Shown piece after piece: positions 9,380 through 20,867 of a stretch of DNA of 64,000 nt. A model generated the notes under the pieces. The model ran no database searches, was not told the DNA's origin, and worked only from the letters and a program-made list of their open reading frames with translations. Both the position numbers and the translations under genes were made by a program. Source of the stretch: Prochlorococcus sp. AG-347-K18 (GTDB lineage Bacteria > Cyanobacteriota > Cyanobacteriia > PCC-6307 > Cyanobiaceae); contig QCCF01000009.1 of assembly GCA_003281365.1 (NCBI GenBank), positions 1-64,000 of the forward strand. Direction: 5' to 3'. Position 1 is the first letter of the stretch. Each line of letters opens with the position of its first letter.

Positions 9380-9964
9380 TTAATCTAAATTATTAAGGGC
9401 AGGGAACCGAATAGGTCCAATTTTATTGAAAGGCCAATATCTAAAAATAGCTTTACCAATAACTTTTTCATAGGGTAAAAATCCCCAAATATGTGAGTCC
9501 ATACTGTTATTTCTATTATCTCCCATCACCCATAATGATTCTTCTGGGACAATAAAAGGACCCATTGAATAATTAATATTTTTGTCAAAAACGTAATTGT
9601 TTTGAGCGATATCATTTAAGTAAAGGTTACCATCTCTTACTTCTACCTTGTCTCCAGGTATTCCAATTACTCTTTTTATTAGTGCAGTATCTGCTTCATA
9701 ACCAGCATTAATTAATTGTTCCGGAACGTTAAAAACAACTATTTTATTTTTTAATTTTGAAAGATTTGATTTGGATGTGATTTTGGGGGTTAGTTTCTCA
9801 ACAAGAATTTTATCTTGTATTTGAAGAGTTGGAAGCATTGAACCAGATGGAATCCATCTTGGCTCTATAACCTGCCATCGTATAATTAAAGCTATAGATA
9901 CCCAGATTAAAAGATTTTTTAAATCCTTTATTATTGAATTTCTTTTTTCTTGAGTTGTAGACAT
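9380..9964 (-). CDS. lepB: Signal peptidase I
   Basis: A 194-residue membrane-bound serine protease that removes signal peptides from exported proteins. One N-terminal membrane segment (about residues 16-30) precedes the catalytic Ser42 in PSGSMLPTL and the general-base Lys97 in LIKRVIGIPGD. The box GDNRNNSMDSH near residue 147 is typical. The length is that of the short cyanobacterial form. It is divergent from menD with 50 bases between them. Confidence 0.96.
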   Translation of the reverse strand: MSTTQEKRNSIIKDLKNLLIWVSIALIIRWQVIEPRWIPSGSMLPTLQIQDKILVEKLTPKITSKSNLSKLKNKIVVFNVPEQLINAGYEADTALIKRVIGIPGDKVEVRDGNLYLNDIAQNNYVFDKNINYSMGPFIVPEESLWVMGDNRNNSMDSHIWGFLPYEKVIGKAIFRYWPFNKIGPIRFPALNNLD

Positions 9965-10014
9965 GTTTTATTTAATTCAGTTATAAGGAAAATCCCAAAG
10001 CATTTATATAAATT

Positions 10015-11778
10015 ATGACATCATCTATTGAATGCAAAAATTTTCTTAGAAGTTTACAACTTTTGAATCTTCTTATAAAAATAGGAGTTCAAAATTTAAT
10101 AATATGTCCTGGAAGTAGATCAGCACCTTTAGCAATAGCTGCTGGAGAATTAAATAAATTAGGACTGGTAAATATTTTTAATTCAATAGATGAGAGATCT
10201 GCGGGATTCCACTCTCTTGGGATTTCTGCTGCATCAGGAAATCTCTCTTTAGTTATTACAACTTCTGGGACTGCTGTGAGTAATTTATTGCCTGCAGGAG
10301 TTGAGGCAGACCGATCTTGTAAAGGGATTATATTTCTTACTGCTGATAGGCCCTTAAGATTAAAAGATTGTGGCGCTAATCAAACAGTAAATCAAGAAGA
10401 TTTTTTAAGTTCAGTCTGCAGAAGAGTTTTAAGTACAAATCTAAATGGACTTCATGAAACACAAGAAAATGAAATCTTGAATTTAGTTCGAACTATTGAG
10501 AAACAAATATCAACCTTCCCTGGTCCTATTCATTTAAATATTCCTATAGATAAGCCTTTAGATATTTCATTTTTCAATAAAAAAAATGTTTTAGAGGTTT
10601 TTGAGAGAATTTATTTAAAGAAAAAATATATATTTCAGGAAGTTGAAATAAAGTCTTATAAAAACAAATTTTTAGAAATTTCAGAAAATTTAAATTTAGA
10701 TGAATCCGGCATTATTTTGGTAGGTCCCTATCAAGGTTCCATAAATGATTTAACTTCTTTCAATAAGTCTTTAGAACTATTACAAGAGATTACTGGTTGG
10801 CCAGTATTTGCTGATCCTGTTTCAGGTGTTTATTCTGGTTTGAGAGGACTAGTAGTGAATTGGGAATTAGTCTTAAGAAAAAATAAAAATTCAATAAATT
10901 GTCATCAACTTTTGAGGCTTGGTCCTATGTCATCCTCAATTGATTTGGAGAAGTTCTTAATAAACTTCAAAGGGATACAAATTCTTATAAAAGAAAAAAA
11001 CTATAGAAAATTGGATCCTATAAAAAAATCATTTGAATATGATTTTGGGCTATCAAATTTCACTACTCTATTGTTAGAAGAATTATCAATCAACGAAAAA
11101 AATAAAAAGTCTCTTACTCCGATGGCTTTAAATCTAATAGAGGAAGGCGAGCAGATTAAAGAAATTTTAAAAGAGAAAATTACTCAAGATAATCAAATTA
11201 CTGAGTATATGCTTGCAAATCTTGTTCCAAAACTTTGGCCAGCTGAAAATCCTATAATGCTTTCCGCGAGTAGCCCGATTAGAGATTGGCTCACATTTTC
11301 AGAAAATGGTACTTTAACAAGAAATTGTTTCAGCTTTAGGGGCGCTTCTGGCATAGACGGTACTTTATCTATTGCATTAGGTATTTCTAGAATTAAAAAT
11401 CCTTTACTTCTTGTGACTGGAGATTTGGCTTTTATTCATGATATAAACGGTTGGCTGATTGAAAATTCAATCGATATGAATTTAACAATTCTTCTAATTA
11501 ATAATAATGGCGGAAATATATTTAATCGTATTTATAAAAAAAATTTAAAAGAAGATGAATTAAAAAAACTATTTCTTATGCCAAAAGAAATAAACTGGCC
11601 AAAAATCGCAGAGGGGTATCAAGTAAAGTTTAAAAGTGTGGCAAATTTTAAAAAATTACGAGAGGCACTAGATTGGAGCATTTCTATCCAGAAATCTGTA
11701 ATAATTAAAGTTGATGTTGATCCAGAAAATGAAATTTGTGAAAAAAATGCCTTCCTAGAAAAAATAATTGGCATTTAA
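10015..11778 (+). CDS. menD: SEPHCHC synthase (MenD), phylloquinone pathway
   Basis: A 587-residue thiamine-diphosphate enzyme that joins 2-oxoglutarate to isochorismate early in naphthoquinone synthesis; in cyanobacteria the product pathway yields phylloquinone of photosystem I. The N-terminal domain shows [13 protein letters not shown] and the [10 protein letters not shown] stretch with the conserved Glu; the C-terminal domain has [12 protein letters not shown] and the NNNGGNIF region for diphosphate and metal binding. menB lies 35 bases downstream on the same strand, so both pathway steps are probably made together. Confidence 0.96.
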   Translation: MTSSIECKNFLRSLQLLNLLIKIGVQNLIICPGSRSAPLAIAAGELNKLGLVNIFNSIDERSAGFHSLGISAASGNLSLVITTSGTAVSNLLPAGVEADRSCKGIIFLTADRPLRLKDCGANQTVNQEDFLSSVCRRVLSTNLNGLHETQENEILNLVRTIEKQISTFPGPIHLNIPIDKPLDISFFNKKNVLEVFERIYLKKKYIFQEVEIKSYKNKFLEISENLNLDESGIILVGPYQGSINDLTSFNKSLELLQEITGWPVFADPVSGVYSGLRGLVVNWELVLRKNKNSINCHQLLRLGPMSSSIDLEKFLINFKGIQILIKEKNYRKLDPIKKSFEYDFGLSNFTTLLLEELSINEKNKKSLTPMALNLIEEGEQIKEILKEKITQDNQITEYMLANLVPKLWPAENPIMLSASSPIRDWLTFSENGTLTRNCFSFRGASGIDGTLSIALGISRIKNPLLLVTGDLAFIHDINGWLIENSIDMNLTILLINNNGGNIFNRIYKKNLKEDELKKLFLMPKEINWPKIAEGYQVKFKSVANFKKLREALDWSISIQKSVIIKVDVDPENEICEKNAFLEKIIGI

Positions 11779-11813
11779 ATTTATCATTTTCTATCTTTGA
11801 ATAATTAGATTTC

Positions 11814-12671
11814 ATGAAAGTATTACCTGGAAAAACAACTTTAAATTGGTCAGAATGCAAATCTTATGAGGATATATTGTTTCACAAATCAAATGAGGGA
11901 ATCGCAAGAATTGCAATTAATCGGCCTGAAAAAAGAAATGCATTTAGGCCACAAACTGTAGATGAACTCATTGAAGCATTTGATATCGTAAGAAATGATG
12001 AAACTATTGGCGTAGTTCTCTTTACAGGTGCCGGACCTGATAAGAAAGGCATTTATTCTTTTTGCTCTGGAGGTGATCAGAGTGTAAGGGGTAAAAATGG
12101 ATATAAAAATTATGAAGGGAAGCAGAGATTAAATGTACTTGAACTTCAAAGATTAATAAGAAGTTTGCCTAAAGTGGTTATTGCTTTAGTTCCTGGTTTC
12201 GCAATTGGAGGAGGGCAGGTACTTCATCTAATTTGTGATCTCAGTATCGCCTCTGAAAATGCAATATTTGGTCAAACAGGCCCAAGAGTTGGTAGTTTTG
12301 ATGCGGGTTTTGGATCAAGTTATTTAGCAAGACTTGTTGGTCAAAGAAAAGCAAAAGAAATTTGGTTTTTGTGTAGAAAATATAATTCCAAGGAAGCTCT
12401 GAAGATGGGCTTGATAAATGCAATTACAAAGATTGAAGAATTAGAAGCTGAGGGTGTAATCTGGGCAAGAGAGATTTTACGAAATAGTCCAACTGCTATT
12501 CGTATTCTTAAAGCTTCATTCAATGCAGAGAATGATGGGATTGCAGGTATTCAAGAATTATCTGGATACACAACTCAATTATTCTATTCGACTGAAGAAG
12601 CTCAAGAAGGTAGAGATGCCTTTCTTGAAAAGCGTCCTCCAGATTTTTCTGACTACAAATGGACACCCTAG
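11814..12671 (+). CDS. menB: 1,4-Dihydroxy-2-naphthoyl-CoA synthase (MenB)
   Basis: A 285-residue crotonase-fold enzyme that closes the second ring of the naphthoquinone head group from o-succinylbenzoyl-CoA. The crotonase signature is intact: [13 protein letters not shown] near the start, the oxyanion-hole segments [10 protein letters not shown] and [12 protein letters not shown], and [12 protein letters not shown], with the conserved Asp. The C-terminal [10 protein letters not shown] tail is typical of MenB rather than other crotonases. It follows menD directly. Confidence 0.96.
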   Translation: MKVLPGKTTLNWSECKSYEDILFHKSNEGIARIAINRPEKRNAFRPQTVDELIEAFDIVRNDETIGVVLFTGAGPDKKGIYSFCSGGDQSVRGKNGYKNYEGKQRLNVLELQRLIRSLPKVVIALVPGFAIGGGQVLHLICDLSIASENAIFGQTGPRVGSFDAGFGSSYLARLVGQRKAKEIWFLCRKYNSKEALKMGLINAITKIEELEAEGVIWAREILRNSPTAIRILKASFNAENDGIAGIQELSGYTTQLFYSTEEAQEGRDAFLEKRPPDFSDYKWTP

Positions 12672-12705
12672 TTGATTTCCAAAAGAACTTTTTCAATAAT
12701 TATCA

Positions 12706-14163
12706 ATGAGAATTCTTCTTGCTGCTGCTGAATGTGCTCCAATGATTAAAGTTGGAGGTATGGGAGATGTTGTTGGATCATTACCACCATCTTTGATAAA
12801 ACTTGGTCACGACGTAAGAGTAATAATTCCAGGATATGGAAAATTGTGGAGTCTTTTAGAGGTATCTAATGATCCAGTCTTTAGATCAAATACTATGGGC
12901 TCTGATTTTGCGGTATTTGAAGCAAAACATCCCATACATAATTATGTGATTTACCTAGTGGGTCATCCAACATTTGACTCTGACCAAATATACGGAGGCG
13001 AAAATGAGGACTGGCGCTTTACATTTTTTGCAAGCGCCACTGCAGAATTTGCTTGGAATTGTTGGAAGCCTCAAGTTCTTCATTGCCATGATTGGCATAC
13101 TGGAATGATTCCAGTATGGATGCATCAAGACCCAGAAATTAGTACAGTTTTCACGATACATAATTTAAAATATCAAGGACCTTGGAGGTGGAAACTAGAA
13201 AAAATGACTTGGTGTCCTTGGTATATGCATGGAGACCACACTATGGCTGCAGCTATGTTGTACGCAGATAGAGTAAATGCCGTTTCTCCAACTTATGCAG
13301 ATGAAATTAAAACCCATGAATACGGAGAAAGCCTTGAAGGATTACTTAATTATATATCAGGAAAATTACGAGGCATTCTTAATGGCATAGATCTAGATGA
13401 ATGGAATCCAGCAAAAGATTCAGTTTTGCCCGCCAAATTCAGTATCAAGACTTTAGAAAATAGGATTGAAAATAAGAAAATTCTTCAGAGAGAAATGGGT
13501 CTTGAAGTTAATACTAAAAAATACCTTTTAGGTATGGTCAGTAGGTTGGTTGATCAGAAAGGAGTGGACTTACTATTACAAGTTTCAAGAAGACTTTTAG
13601 CATATACAGATGCGCAAATAGCTGTCTTAGGAACTGGAGATAGATATTTAGAGTCAGGATTATGGCAACTGGCACTCGATTATCCAAGACGATTTTCAGT
13701 TTTTCTTACCTATGATGATTCTTTATCAAGGCTTATATATGGCGGCTCTGATGCATTCTTGATGCCAAGTAGATTTGAACCATGTGGTATCAGTCAACTT
13801 CTTGCAATGAGGTATGGCTCTATTCCAATAGTAAGGCGAGTTGGTGGTTTAGTTGACACAGTTTTGCCACATGACCCTGAAAATAATAGTGGTACGGGTT
13901 TTTGCTTTGATCGGTTTGAGCCTATAGATTTCTATACCTCCTTAGTGAGATCTTGGGAGGCCTTCAGACATAAAGATAGTTGGGAATTATTGCAAAAAAG
14001 AGCTATGAGCCAAGAGTTTAGTTGGCAGAGATCAGCTCTTGAATACGAAATTATGTATAAGGATGTTTGCGGAATAAAGGAACCATCACCAGATGTTGCT
14101 GAAGTCAAAAAGTTTTCTTACGGACAATCAGCTGATCCATCTTTAAAAAAAAGCATGACTTAA
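12706..14163 (+). CDS. glgA: Glycogen synthase (ADP-glucose)
   Basis: A 485-residue GT5 glycosyltransferase that extends glycogen chains with ADP-glucose. The N-terminal [13 protein letters not shown] loop (residues 16-28) binds the nucleotide sugar, HCHDWHTG follows near residue 126, and the C-terminal lobe has the [13 protein letters not shown] motif. Length is normal. It lies between menB and murF on the same strand with short gaps (34 and 7 bases), although the pathways are unrelated. Confidence 0.97.
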   Translation: MRILLAAAECAPMIKVGGMGDVVGSLPPSLIKLGHDVRVIIPGYGKLWSLLEVSNDPVFRSNTMGSDFAVFEAKHPIHNYVIYLVGHPTFDSDQIYGGENEDWRFTFFASATAEFAWNCWKPQVLHCHDWHTGMIPVWMHQDPEISTVFTIHNLKYQGPWRWKLEKMTWCPWYMHGDHTMAAAMLYADRVNAVSPTYADEIKTHEYGESLEGLLNYISGKLRGILNGIDLDEWNPAKDSVLPAKFSIKTLENRIENKKILQREMGLEVNTKKYLLGMVSRLVDQKGVDLLLQVSRRLLAYTDAQIAVLGTGDRYLESGLWQLALDYPRRFSVFLTYDDSLSRLIYGGSDAFLMPSRFEPCGISQLLAMRYGSIPIVRRVGGLVDTVLPHDPENNSGTGFCFDRFEPIDFYTSLVRSWEAFRHKDSWELLQKRAMSQEFSWQRSALEYEIMYKDVCGIKEPSPDVAEVKKFSYGQSADPSLKKSMT

Positions 14164-14170
14164 AATTTTA

Positions 14171-15544
14171 ATGGAATTCTCCTTATCAGAATTAAACGAT
14201 GTTTTGGGTGATATAAAAAATCTGGGCGATGAAGGAATAGAATCTTTTAATTTCAAAAATATAAGTATTGATAGTAGAACATGTTTAAAATATGATCTTT
14301 TTATAGCTATCAAGGGTAAAATTTTTGACGGACATAGTTTTCTTTCAGAGGTTTTAAATAAAGGAGTTAAATCTGTTGTTATTAAAGAAGGTATGCAAAA
14401 ATTACTCCCCAGTAATTTTCCTTGTTGGGTTGTGAATGACACTTTAGAGGCATTTCAAAAATTAACATTACTCAAAAGAAAAAAATTAAACATACCTTTG
14501 GTTGCGATAACTGGTTCAGTAGGTAAAACAACTACAAAAGAAATGATTGGCGAAGTTATTAGGAAACTTGGAAAAATTAAACTATCACATGCAAATTTCA
14601 ATAATGAGATTGGGGTTGGCCTTACTATTCTTTCGACAGACATAGAAGATAAAGTTTTGGTTCTTGAGATGGGAATGAGAGGTCTTGGACAGATCGAAAA
14701 TTTATCTAAATACAGTGAACCCGATATTGCAGTAATTACTAACATCGGTACAGCTCATATTGGATTATTAGGGTCGAAAAGAAATATTACTTATGCAAAG
14801 TGTGAAATTAGTAAATTTTTAAATCCCAAAGGAGTTGTAATAATCCCAGCAAATGATCCACTTCTTGAAGAAACTTTGAAAGAATACTGGAAAGGTAGAG
14901 TAATAAAATTAGAACTATTAAATATAGAAAATCAAAAAGAGAATTATAATAAAGATGATCATTTGATTGGATTTTATAATCCCTCAAATAAAAAAATTTC
15001 AATTGAAGAAAATACTTTTGAAATTTCATTTGAGGGATTTCACAATGCTTCAAATTTCTTAATTGCTTATGCAGTTGCTAAAGAGCTAGGAATTAATTTT
15101 GAAAGTTTTAATAAGTTTGATTTTGCAAGTTTAGCTGGAAGGAATAAAATTTTTAAATCAATAAAAACAACTATATATGATGAATCTTATAATGCCTCGC
15201 CAGAATCTGTAAAAGCATGTATTGAAAACCTTCTAGAAAAGCCGAGAAATAAATTTTTCATATTTGGAAGTATGCAAGAATTAGGAGAAGAATCTGAAAA
15301 ATATCATATAGAAATATTTAACTTTATAAATAATTCAGATATAGAAAAGTGTTTGTTTATTTGCGAAAAAGAAAATGAAAAAATGTACTCTAATTATTTA
15401 AAAGATATGAAAAAATTTTTAGTTTTAAATAATATTAAAGATGTACCTAAAGAGATAAATAAATCCACCAAAAAAGGTGATTCTATCCTTATAAAAGGGA
15501 GCAGATGCTGGCAGCTTGAAAAAATTATTGAATTAATTAACTAG
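14171..15544 (+). CDS. murF: UDP-MurNAc-tripeptide D-alanyl-D-alanine ligase
   Basis: A 457-residue Mur ligase that adds the D-Ala-D-Ala dipeptide to the peptidoglycan precursor in the cytosol. The ATP-binding motif GSVGKTT is at residues 115-121; the HANFNNEIGVGLT segment and the central YNASPESV segment, typical of MurF, are present. The C-terminal domain is rather Lys- and Asn-rich, as is usual in such AT-rich genomes. It ends one base before the convergent glmU gene. Confidence 0.95.
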   Translation: MEFSLSELNDVLGDIKNLGDEGIESFNFKNISIDSRTCLKYDLFIAIKGKIFDGHSFLSEVLNKGVKSVVIKEGMQKLLPSNFPCWVVNDTLEAFQKLTLLKRKKLNIPLVAITGSVGKTTTKEMIGEVIRKLGKIKLSHANFNNEIGVGLTILSTDIEDKVLVLEMGMRGLGQIENLSKYSEPDIAVITNIGTAHIGLLGSKRNITYAKCEISKFLNPKGVVIIPANDPLLEETLKEYWKGRVIKLELLNIENQKENYNKDDHLIGFYNPSNKKISIEENTFEISFEGFHNASNFLIAYAVAKELGINFESFNKFDFASLAGRNKIFKSIKTTIYDESYNASPESVKACIENLLEKPRNKFFIFGSMQELGEESEKYHIEIFNFINNSDIEKCLFICEKENEKMYSNYLKDMKKFLVLNNIKDVPKEINKSTKKGDSILIKGSRCWQLEKIIELIN

Positions 15545-15545
15545 T

Positions 15546-16895
15546 CTAGGATTTCTTTCTTTTCCAATTTTCTATATTTACTTGCTTAGTTCTTGAGATT
15601 GCTAATGAATTATCTTTGGAGTCTTTTGTGATTACTGAACCAGCTCCTGTCGTTACTGATTTCCCTAGATTTATTGGCGCGACAAAAACTGTATTTGCAC
15701 CAATACTGGAATTTTTACCAATTTTTGTTTGATGTTTTTTCTGACCATCGAAATTTGCAGTAATTGTTCCTGCTCCAATATTTGTAGAACTCCCAATAAA
15801 AGAATCGCCGATATAACTTAGATGGTTTACTTTAGATTGCTCTTCTAAGTGACTATTTTTGATCTCAACAAAATTACCTATTTTGCAATAGGAAGATATT
15901 TTGGAATTAGGTCTTATATGACTATAAGGACCGATTTTAATATGATCCATTATCTGAGAATCATATACAGTAGAGTTTGAAATGTCACAATGTAGTCCAA
16001 CATTAGAATTCTCAATAAAAGTGTTTGGCCCTATTGTGCAATGACTATATATTTTGGTTCTTCCTCTTATATGAGTATTCGCCTCTATAATGACATCTCT
16101 CCCAATCTCTGCTTCTTCACTAACTGTACAACTCGCTTTGTTTATAAAAGTTACACCATTAAGCATATGCTTTTCTTTAATTAAATTTTGAATACTTTCT
16201 TCACATTTCGATAATTCTATCCTATTGTTAATACCTTGGAGTTCTCCATTATCCTTTACTTCAAGGCTTAAAGGATTCCTTAGCAAAGTTATTGCATCAG
16301 TTAAGTAAATTTCTTTCTGAATATTATTGTTTTGCAAGTTTTTTATTATTTTTGATAAATTTCCCCAATTAAAACAATAAATACCTGCATTTATTAATGT
16401 AATTAGTCTTTCTTGATTATTGCAGTCTTTCTCTTCAACAATTTTCTCTATAAAATCACCCTTTAAGAAAACTCTGCCATAACCATGAGGATTTTTCTTT
16501 CTAGTTGATATTAAAGAGACATCTGTATCTTTTGAATCATATAATTTTAAAAGCCTTTTTAGAGTCTTAGGATTGATCAGTGGCACATCTCCATTGAGGA
16601 CTAAAAGTTTCCCTTCGTTTTTATTAATTTCTTTACAAAGTACTTGAATAGCATGACCTGTACCTGACTGAGGTTCTTGAACAACAAAATGGATTTTTTT
16701 ATTATTTGGTATTGAATTTTGCACTTCTTTTGATTTGTGACCTGTAATTACGAATATTTGGTCAGGATTTAATTCATCACATGAATCAATAACTCTCTGC
16801 AAAAGACTTTTACCAGAAATTTTATGAAGAACCTTTGGTAATGAGCTTTCCATTCTAGTGCCCTTACCTGCAGCTAATATTGCAACACTTAACAT
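15546..16895 (-). CDS. glmU: Bifunctional GlmU: UDP-GlcNAc pyrophosphorylase / glucosamine-1-phosphate acetyltransferase
   Basis: A bifunctional enzyme making UDP-GlcNAc for peptidoglycan and lipopolysaccharide. The N-terminal half has the uridylyltransferase motif LAAGKGTRM with the downstream [12 protein letters not shown]; the C-terminal half has the left-handed beta-helix hexapeptide pattern (from about residue 250) and the [18 protein letters not shown] segment. I place the start at the ATG of [10 protein letters not shown] (16895), giving 449 residues, because homologues begin so; an upstream in-frame ATG at 16910 would add five residues. Confidence 0.95.
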   Translation of the reverse strand: MLSVAILAAGKGTRMESSLPKVLHKISGKSLLQRVIDSCDELNPDQIFVITGHKSKEVQNSIPNNKKIHFVVQEPQSGTGHAIQVLCKEINKNEGKLLVLNGDVPLINPKTLKRLLKLYDSKDTDVSLISTRKKNPHGYGRVFLKGDFIEKIVEEKDCNNQERLITLINAGIYCFNWGNLSKIIKNLQNNNIQKEIYLTDAITLLRNPLSLEVKDNGELQGINNRIELSKCEESIQNLIKEKHMLNGVTFINKASCTVSEEAEIGRDVIIEANTHIRGRTKIYSHCTIGPNTFIENSNVGLHCDISNSTVYDSQIMDHIKIGPYSHIRPNSKISSYCKIGNFVEIKNSHLEEQSKVNHLSYIGDSFIGSSTNIGAGTITANFDGQKKHQTKIGKNSSIGANTVFVAPINLGKSVTTGAGSVITKDSKDNSLAISRTKQVNIENWKRKKS

Positions 16896-16920
16896 ATTTT
16901 TCTGAAACATTTACCTAAAT

Positions 16921-17826
16921 TTAACCCCTGAAGGCCGACTTCGTCATTCCCCACTTCTCTCTCCATTTCTTTGTTGATAATAGTTTTGAAAAAAATTGCT
17001 CATCTAATCTTTTGCTAATAATTTCTTCTTTACTAAAATTTAAATCCTGATCTCTGTAAGGGATACTAGCTTTAGTTAAAAGATGTTCCTCCTCCATTAA
17101 AGATAATTTTTTAAAATTTGTATTGTGTTTAAATTTATTTTCATCAAATTTTGCTATGGCTACAGTACCCTGACTCCAACAAGTTCTAGAGTTAATATGT
17201 GGTTTAATAGAAAAAATCTCCAAACCAAGATTTCTTAATGTCTTTCTCACTGCCGCTGAAGAAGAGTAGGTAATTAAATAACCTTGAGGATACAGTTTTT
17301 GCGTCACCATAGATAAAAATTCAATTGTCCAAACTTGTGGACATTTTTGAGGGGAAAATCCATCTAAATAAATCAAGTCGAATTTATAAGTTTCAGGAAT
17401 ATTATGAATTTTTTTTCTAGCATCACCCCACAAGATTTTACATTTAAAAAACTTATCTTCAAATTGATCTTTTAAATACAATGATTCAAATATTTTTTTA
17501 ACTTTAGGAGACCATAATCTCAGGAAAGATTTATTTCTAAGCGCATATTCAAGAGGCTTTTTATCGATCTCCAAAGCGTAAAATTTTAAATATGACTTCT
17601 GCTTAATTAATTCATCTAGTAATGAAGCAGTGTTATATCCTAAACCAAAACATATATCCAAAACTTCAATAGACTTTCCTTTAAATCTTGTTAAATCAGA
17701 GGGCGTTGTAAATTTTGTTTTTGTTTCCTCTAGTGCTCCAGATAAACTATGAAAATTCTCTTGAAAAAATTCACTTTTCAAAGAGTAACTTCCATCTTTT
17801 GTTAAAACTTCTTTTAATTCGGACAA
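16921..17826 (-). CDS. MnmC-like tRNA methyltransferase (methylase domain only)
   Basis: A 301-residue protein of the family that includes the methyltransferase half of MnmC (DUF752), which methylates the modified wobble uridine of tRNA. The SAM-binding motif LDICFGLGYNTASL lies at about residues 56-69, and LIYLDGFSPQKCPQVWT near 149-165 is the family hallmark. The FAD oxidase domain found in fused MnmC of gamma-proteobacteria is absent, as in the stand-alone MnmD-type proteins. It lies 13 bases after aroA and shortly before glmU on the same strand. Confidence 0.85.
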   Translation of the reverse strand: MSELKEVLTKDGSYSLKSEFFQENFHSLSGALEETKTKFTTPSDLTRFKGKSIEVLDICFGLGYNTASLLDELIKQKSYLKFYALEIDKKPLEYALRNKSFLRLWSPKVKKIFESLYLKDQFEDKFFKCKILWGDARKKIHNIPETYKFDLIYLDGFSPQKCPQVWTIEFLSMVTQKLYPQGYLITYSSSAAVRKTLRNLGLEIFSIKPHINSRTCWSQGTVAIAKFDENKFKHNTNFKKLSLMEEEHLLTKASIPYRDQDLNFSKEEIISKRLDEQFFSKLLSTKKWREKWGMTKSAFRG

Positions 17827-17839
17827 AAACTTTTTTGAG

Positions 17840-19150
17840 TTAGCTAGTTAGAGTTGCAAGGTCTTCCCAAAAAGAAGGATAGGAGACTCTGGAAGCATCT
17901 GCCCTCATTATCTTTGAAGTGCCTTTTGCAAGAAGTGAAGCAATAGCAAGACTCATTGATACTCGATGATCAGTCTCACTGTCTACCTCCGCAGAATTAA
18001 ATTTTGATTGACCATTAATTATTAATCCATCCTCTTTTTCTGATATTTTTGCACCGAATTTGCGCAACTGTCTAGCCATAACTTTCAATCTGTCTGTTTC
18101 CTTAACCCTTAATTCCTTTGCATCCTTAATTTCAGAAACTCCATTACAAAAACATGCAGCTACAGTAAGGATAGGAATTTCATCAATAAGTTTTGGGAGA
18201 ACATCTCCTTCAATAGTAAATGACTTTAAATTATTAGCTGTCTTTACTTTTACCGATCCAATGGGTTCGCCTGCAACTGTAGCTTTATCTAAAATCTCAT
18301 AATTGCATCCCATTGAGTCCATTACATTTAATATTCCTGTTCTAGTAGGATTTAATCCAACATTTTTAATTAAAATTTCTGAATTTGGAACAATAGATGC
18401 AGCAATCATCCAGAAGGATGCAGAGCTTATGTCGCCAGGAATTAATATTTTCTGACCAACTAACTTGGCACCTGACTTGATTACTATATTTCTTCCTAAT
18501 TCTCCTCTAATACTTATATCTGCCCCGAATGCTTTTAACATTCTTTCGGTATGATCTCTTGAAGAAGCTGGCTCAATAACTGAAGTAGTACCTGTTGATA
18601 TAAGACCTGCTAATAATATGGCGGATTTAACTTGAGCACTTGCTACTGGCGTTCCAATAACACATCCTTTAAGTTTATTTCCACTAATTGATATTGGAGC
18701 TTTATTACCTCTTTCTCTACCAAAAATTTTTCCACCCATTAAAGACAAAGGTTTCCCTACTCTACTCATTGGCCTTTCATTAAGAGAACTATCCCCTGTT
18801 AAAATAAAATTCTTCCCGTCTTGGCCGGCCAATAATCCCATTAATAACCTCATAGTAGTCCCTGAATTTCCACAATTAAGAATTTCTTTTGGTTCTTTTA
18901 TTCCATCAAGACCTAGCCCTGAAATCGAAAAAGGCTCATCTACTTTTATTTCTGGTATTTTTACACCTAATTTCCTGAGACAATCAGCAGTTGAAAGAGG
19001 ATCTTCAGAATTTAAAAAACCCTCAATTATTGTTTCACCTTGAGCAATACTCCCTATTATTAAAGCTCTATGAGAAATAGATTTGTCTCCAGGAACCTTT
19101 ATTTTTCCTCTTAAATTACTTCCACCTTTAATTGTGCGGATATTATTCAT
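17840..19150 (-). CDS. aroA: EPSP synthase (3-phosphoshikimate 1-carboxyvinyltransferase)
   Basis: A 436-residue enzyme of the shikimate pathway that transfers enolpyruvyl from PEP to shikimate-3-phosphate. The N-terminal [16 protein letters not shown] (residues 21-36), the central [19 protein letters not shown] and the C-terminal [17 protein letters not shown] stretches are all present. The PEP-site loop contains the GNSGT form of the motif. First gene of the minus-strand run aroA - MnmC-like - glmU; the 125 bases between it and comB hold the divergent promoters. Confidence 0.97.
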   Translation of the reverse strand: MNNIRTIKGGSNLRGKIKVPGDKSISHRALIIGSIAQGETIIEGFLNSEDPLSTADCLRKLGVKIPEIKVDEPFSISGLGLDGIKEPKEILNCGNSGTTMRLLMGLLAGQDGKNFILTGDSSLNERPMSRVGKPLSLMGGKIFGRERGNKAPISISGNKLKGCVIGTPVASAQVKSAILLAGLISTGTTSVIEPASSRDHTERMLKAFGADISIRGELGRNIVIKSGAKLVGQKILIPGDISSASFWMIAASIVPNSEILIKNVGLNPTRTGILNVMDSMGCNYEILDKATVAGEPIGSVKVKTANNLKSFTIEGDVLPKLIDEIPILTVAACFCNGVSEIKDAKELRVKETDRLKVMARQLRKFGAKISEKEDGLIINGQSKFNSAEVDSETDHRVSMSLAIASLLAKGTSKIMRADASRVSYPSFWEDLATLTS

Positions 19151-19275
19151 TTTATAAATTAATACTTGATAAATTTAAAAGAACAAATTAGGTATATATT
19201 ATCAATAAGTTTGTTTTTTAAAAAAAAATATTCAAAGTAAGTAACTGTTTTCTATAATGTAATTCAGAAAAGGTT

Positions 19276-20010
19276 TTGATCATTAATCTTACTTATTATC
19301 ACGTTGCAAATGATGTTCCAGATATAAGTCCTGATGTTGCAGTAGTAATAGACGTATTAAGAGCTACTACAACTATTTCATGGGCTTTAAAAAATGGAGC
19401 TGATTCAATACAAGTTTTTGCAGATTTAGATTTATTAAGAGAATCTGCGATTAAGTGGCATGTTAATGAGAGATTAATGCTTGGAGAGAGAGGAGGGAAG
19501 AAAATCTCAGGTTTTGACTTAGGAAATTCTCCCTTATCAGTCACAAAAAAAGTTGTTAAAGGTAAAAGATTATTTATGAGTACGACTAATGGGACTAAAT
19601 CGTTGCAAAAAGTTCAACATGCAAACCATTTATTTGCCATGGGACTTCCCAATAGAAAGGCAGTTGCTGAAAAGATTATTTCACTTAAAAGTGAAAATGT
19701 TTTAATTCTAGGTAGTGGTTGGGAAGGCTCATATTCACTTGAGGATTCTTTAGCTGCTGGTGCATTAGCTTCATATTTGAAAAAAAAATGTGATTTTGAA
19801 GTCAATATTCTTAATGACGAATTACAGGCTGCTTTAGCGCTGTGGGATTTTTGGAAAAATGACATTTTGAAATGTTTAAAAACAGCAACTCATGGCAAAA
19901 GATTGACAAGTCTTGGTGATTATGAGGAAGATTTTAAATGTTGCTCTGAACTTGATTGCTTGGATATTGTTCCTGCTCAAGTTGAAAGAGGTGTGATTCG
20001 TGCTTCATGA
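19276..20010 (+). CDS. comB: 2-Phosphosulfolactate phosphatase (ComB family)
   Basis: A 244-residue ComB-type protein. In methanogens ComB removes phosphate from 2-phosphosulfolactate on the way to coenzyme M; cyanobacterial homologues are common although these organisms make no known coenzyme M. Family segments VVIDVLRATTTISWALKNGA (near residue 25), TTNGTKSL and GSGWEGSYSLEDSLAAGAL are clear. The start is a TTG with AAAGG-like bases just upstream (19269-19273), and there is no ATG near. The nitrilase gene follows after 29 bases. The cellular substrate is not established by the sequence. Confidence 0.88.
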   Translation: MIINLTYYHVANDVPDISPDVAVVIDVLRATTTISWALKNGADSIQVFADLDLLRESAIKWHVNERLMLGERGGKKISGFDLGNSPLSVTKKVVKGKRLFMSTTNGTKSLQKVQHANHLFAMGLPNRKAVAEKIISLKSENVLILGSGWEGSYSLEDSLAAGALASYLKKKCDFEVNILNDELQAALALWDFWKNDILKCLKTATHGKRLTSLGDYEEDFKCCSELDCLDIVPAQVERGVIRAS

Positions 20011-20039
20011 TTTACTAATTTTTTTACTAGGAGCAAATT

Positions 20040-20867
20040 TTGACTGATTTTTTGGTAGCTGCACTACAAATTACAAGCACTTCTAAAGTTGAAGAAAATT
20101 TTGTTGCGGCTGAAGAACAGATTGAATTAGCAGCTAGAAGAGGTGCTGAATTGATAGGATTGCCTGAGAATTTTGCCTTTCTAGGAGAAGATGAAGAAAA
20201 ACTTAGATTAGCTTCTGAATTGTCAATCAAGTGTGCAAATTTCTTAAAAACTATGTCACAAAGATATCAAGTATTCCTTTTGGGAGGAGGGTATCCTGTT
20301 CCTGCTGGTGATGATAGTCATACTTTTAACAGGTCAGCACTGTTTGGAAAAGATGGACAGATTTTGGCGAAATATGACAAGATTCACTTATTTGATGTTG
20401 ACTTGCCAGATGGGAACTTGTACAAGGAATCATCTACTATTTTATCTGGTGAGGAATATCCACCTGTTATAGATGTCCCGGGCTTATGCAAAGTAGGATT
20501 ATCAATTTGTTACGATGTTAGATTTCCTGAACTTTATAGATATTTGTCTTCGAATGGGGCAGAGCTAATTATGATTCCCGCAGCTTTCACAGCTTTTACG
20601 GGAAAAGATCACTGGCAAATTTTATTACAAGCAAGAGCTATTGAGAATACAGCATATATAGTTGCTCCAGCTCAAACTGGAATTCATTACGGAAGAAGAC
20701 AAAGCCATGGTCACGCAATGGTAATTGATCCATGGGGAACTGTTTTATCTGATGCGGGAAAAACACAGGGTGCTGCAATAGCACCGGCTGATAAGGAAAG
20801 AGTAAAGAAAATTCGTGAGCAGATGCCAAGTTTGAAACATAGAAAAAACGAATTATTTCCAAACTAA
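20040..20867 (+). CDS. Nitrilase-superfamily amidohydrolase (Nit-type omega-amidase)
   Basis: A 275-residue carbon-nitrogen hydrolase. The catalytic triad is visible: E43 (LPENFAF), K114 (KYDKIHLFDVD) and C157 (ICYDVRFPE). This subgroup, related to Nit1/Nit2 proteins, includes deaminated-glutathione amidase and 2-oxoglutaramate omega-amidase; sequence alone does not decide between them here. The start is a TTG preceded by AGGAG at 20028-20032, with good spacing. It ends one base into the ATG of the next gene (TAATG overlap), so the two are probably coupled. Confidence 0.9.
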   Translation: MTDFLVAALQITSTSKVEENFVAAEEQIELAARRGAELIGLPENFAFLGEDEEKLRLASELSIKCANFLKTMSQRYQVFLLGGGYPVPAGDDSHTFNRSALFGKDGQILAKYDKIHLFDVDLPDGNLYKESSTILSGEEYPPVIDVPGLCKVGLSICYDVRFPELYRYLSSNGAELIMIPAAFTAFTGKDHWQILLQARAIENTAYIVAPAQTGIHYGRRQSHGHAMVIDPWGTVLSDAGKTQGAAIAPADKERVKKIREQMPSLKHRKNELFPN

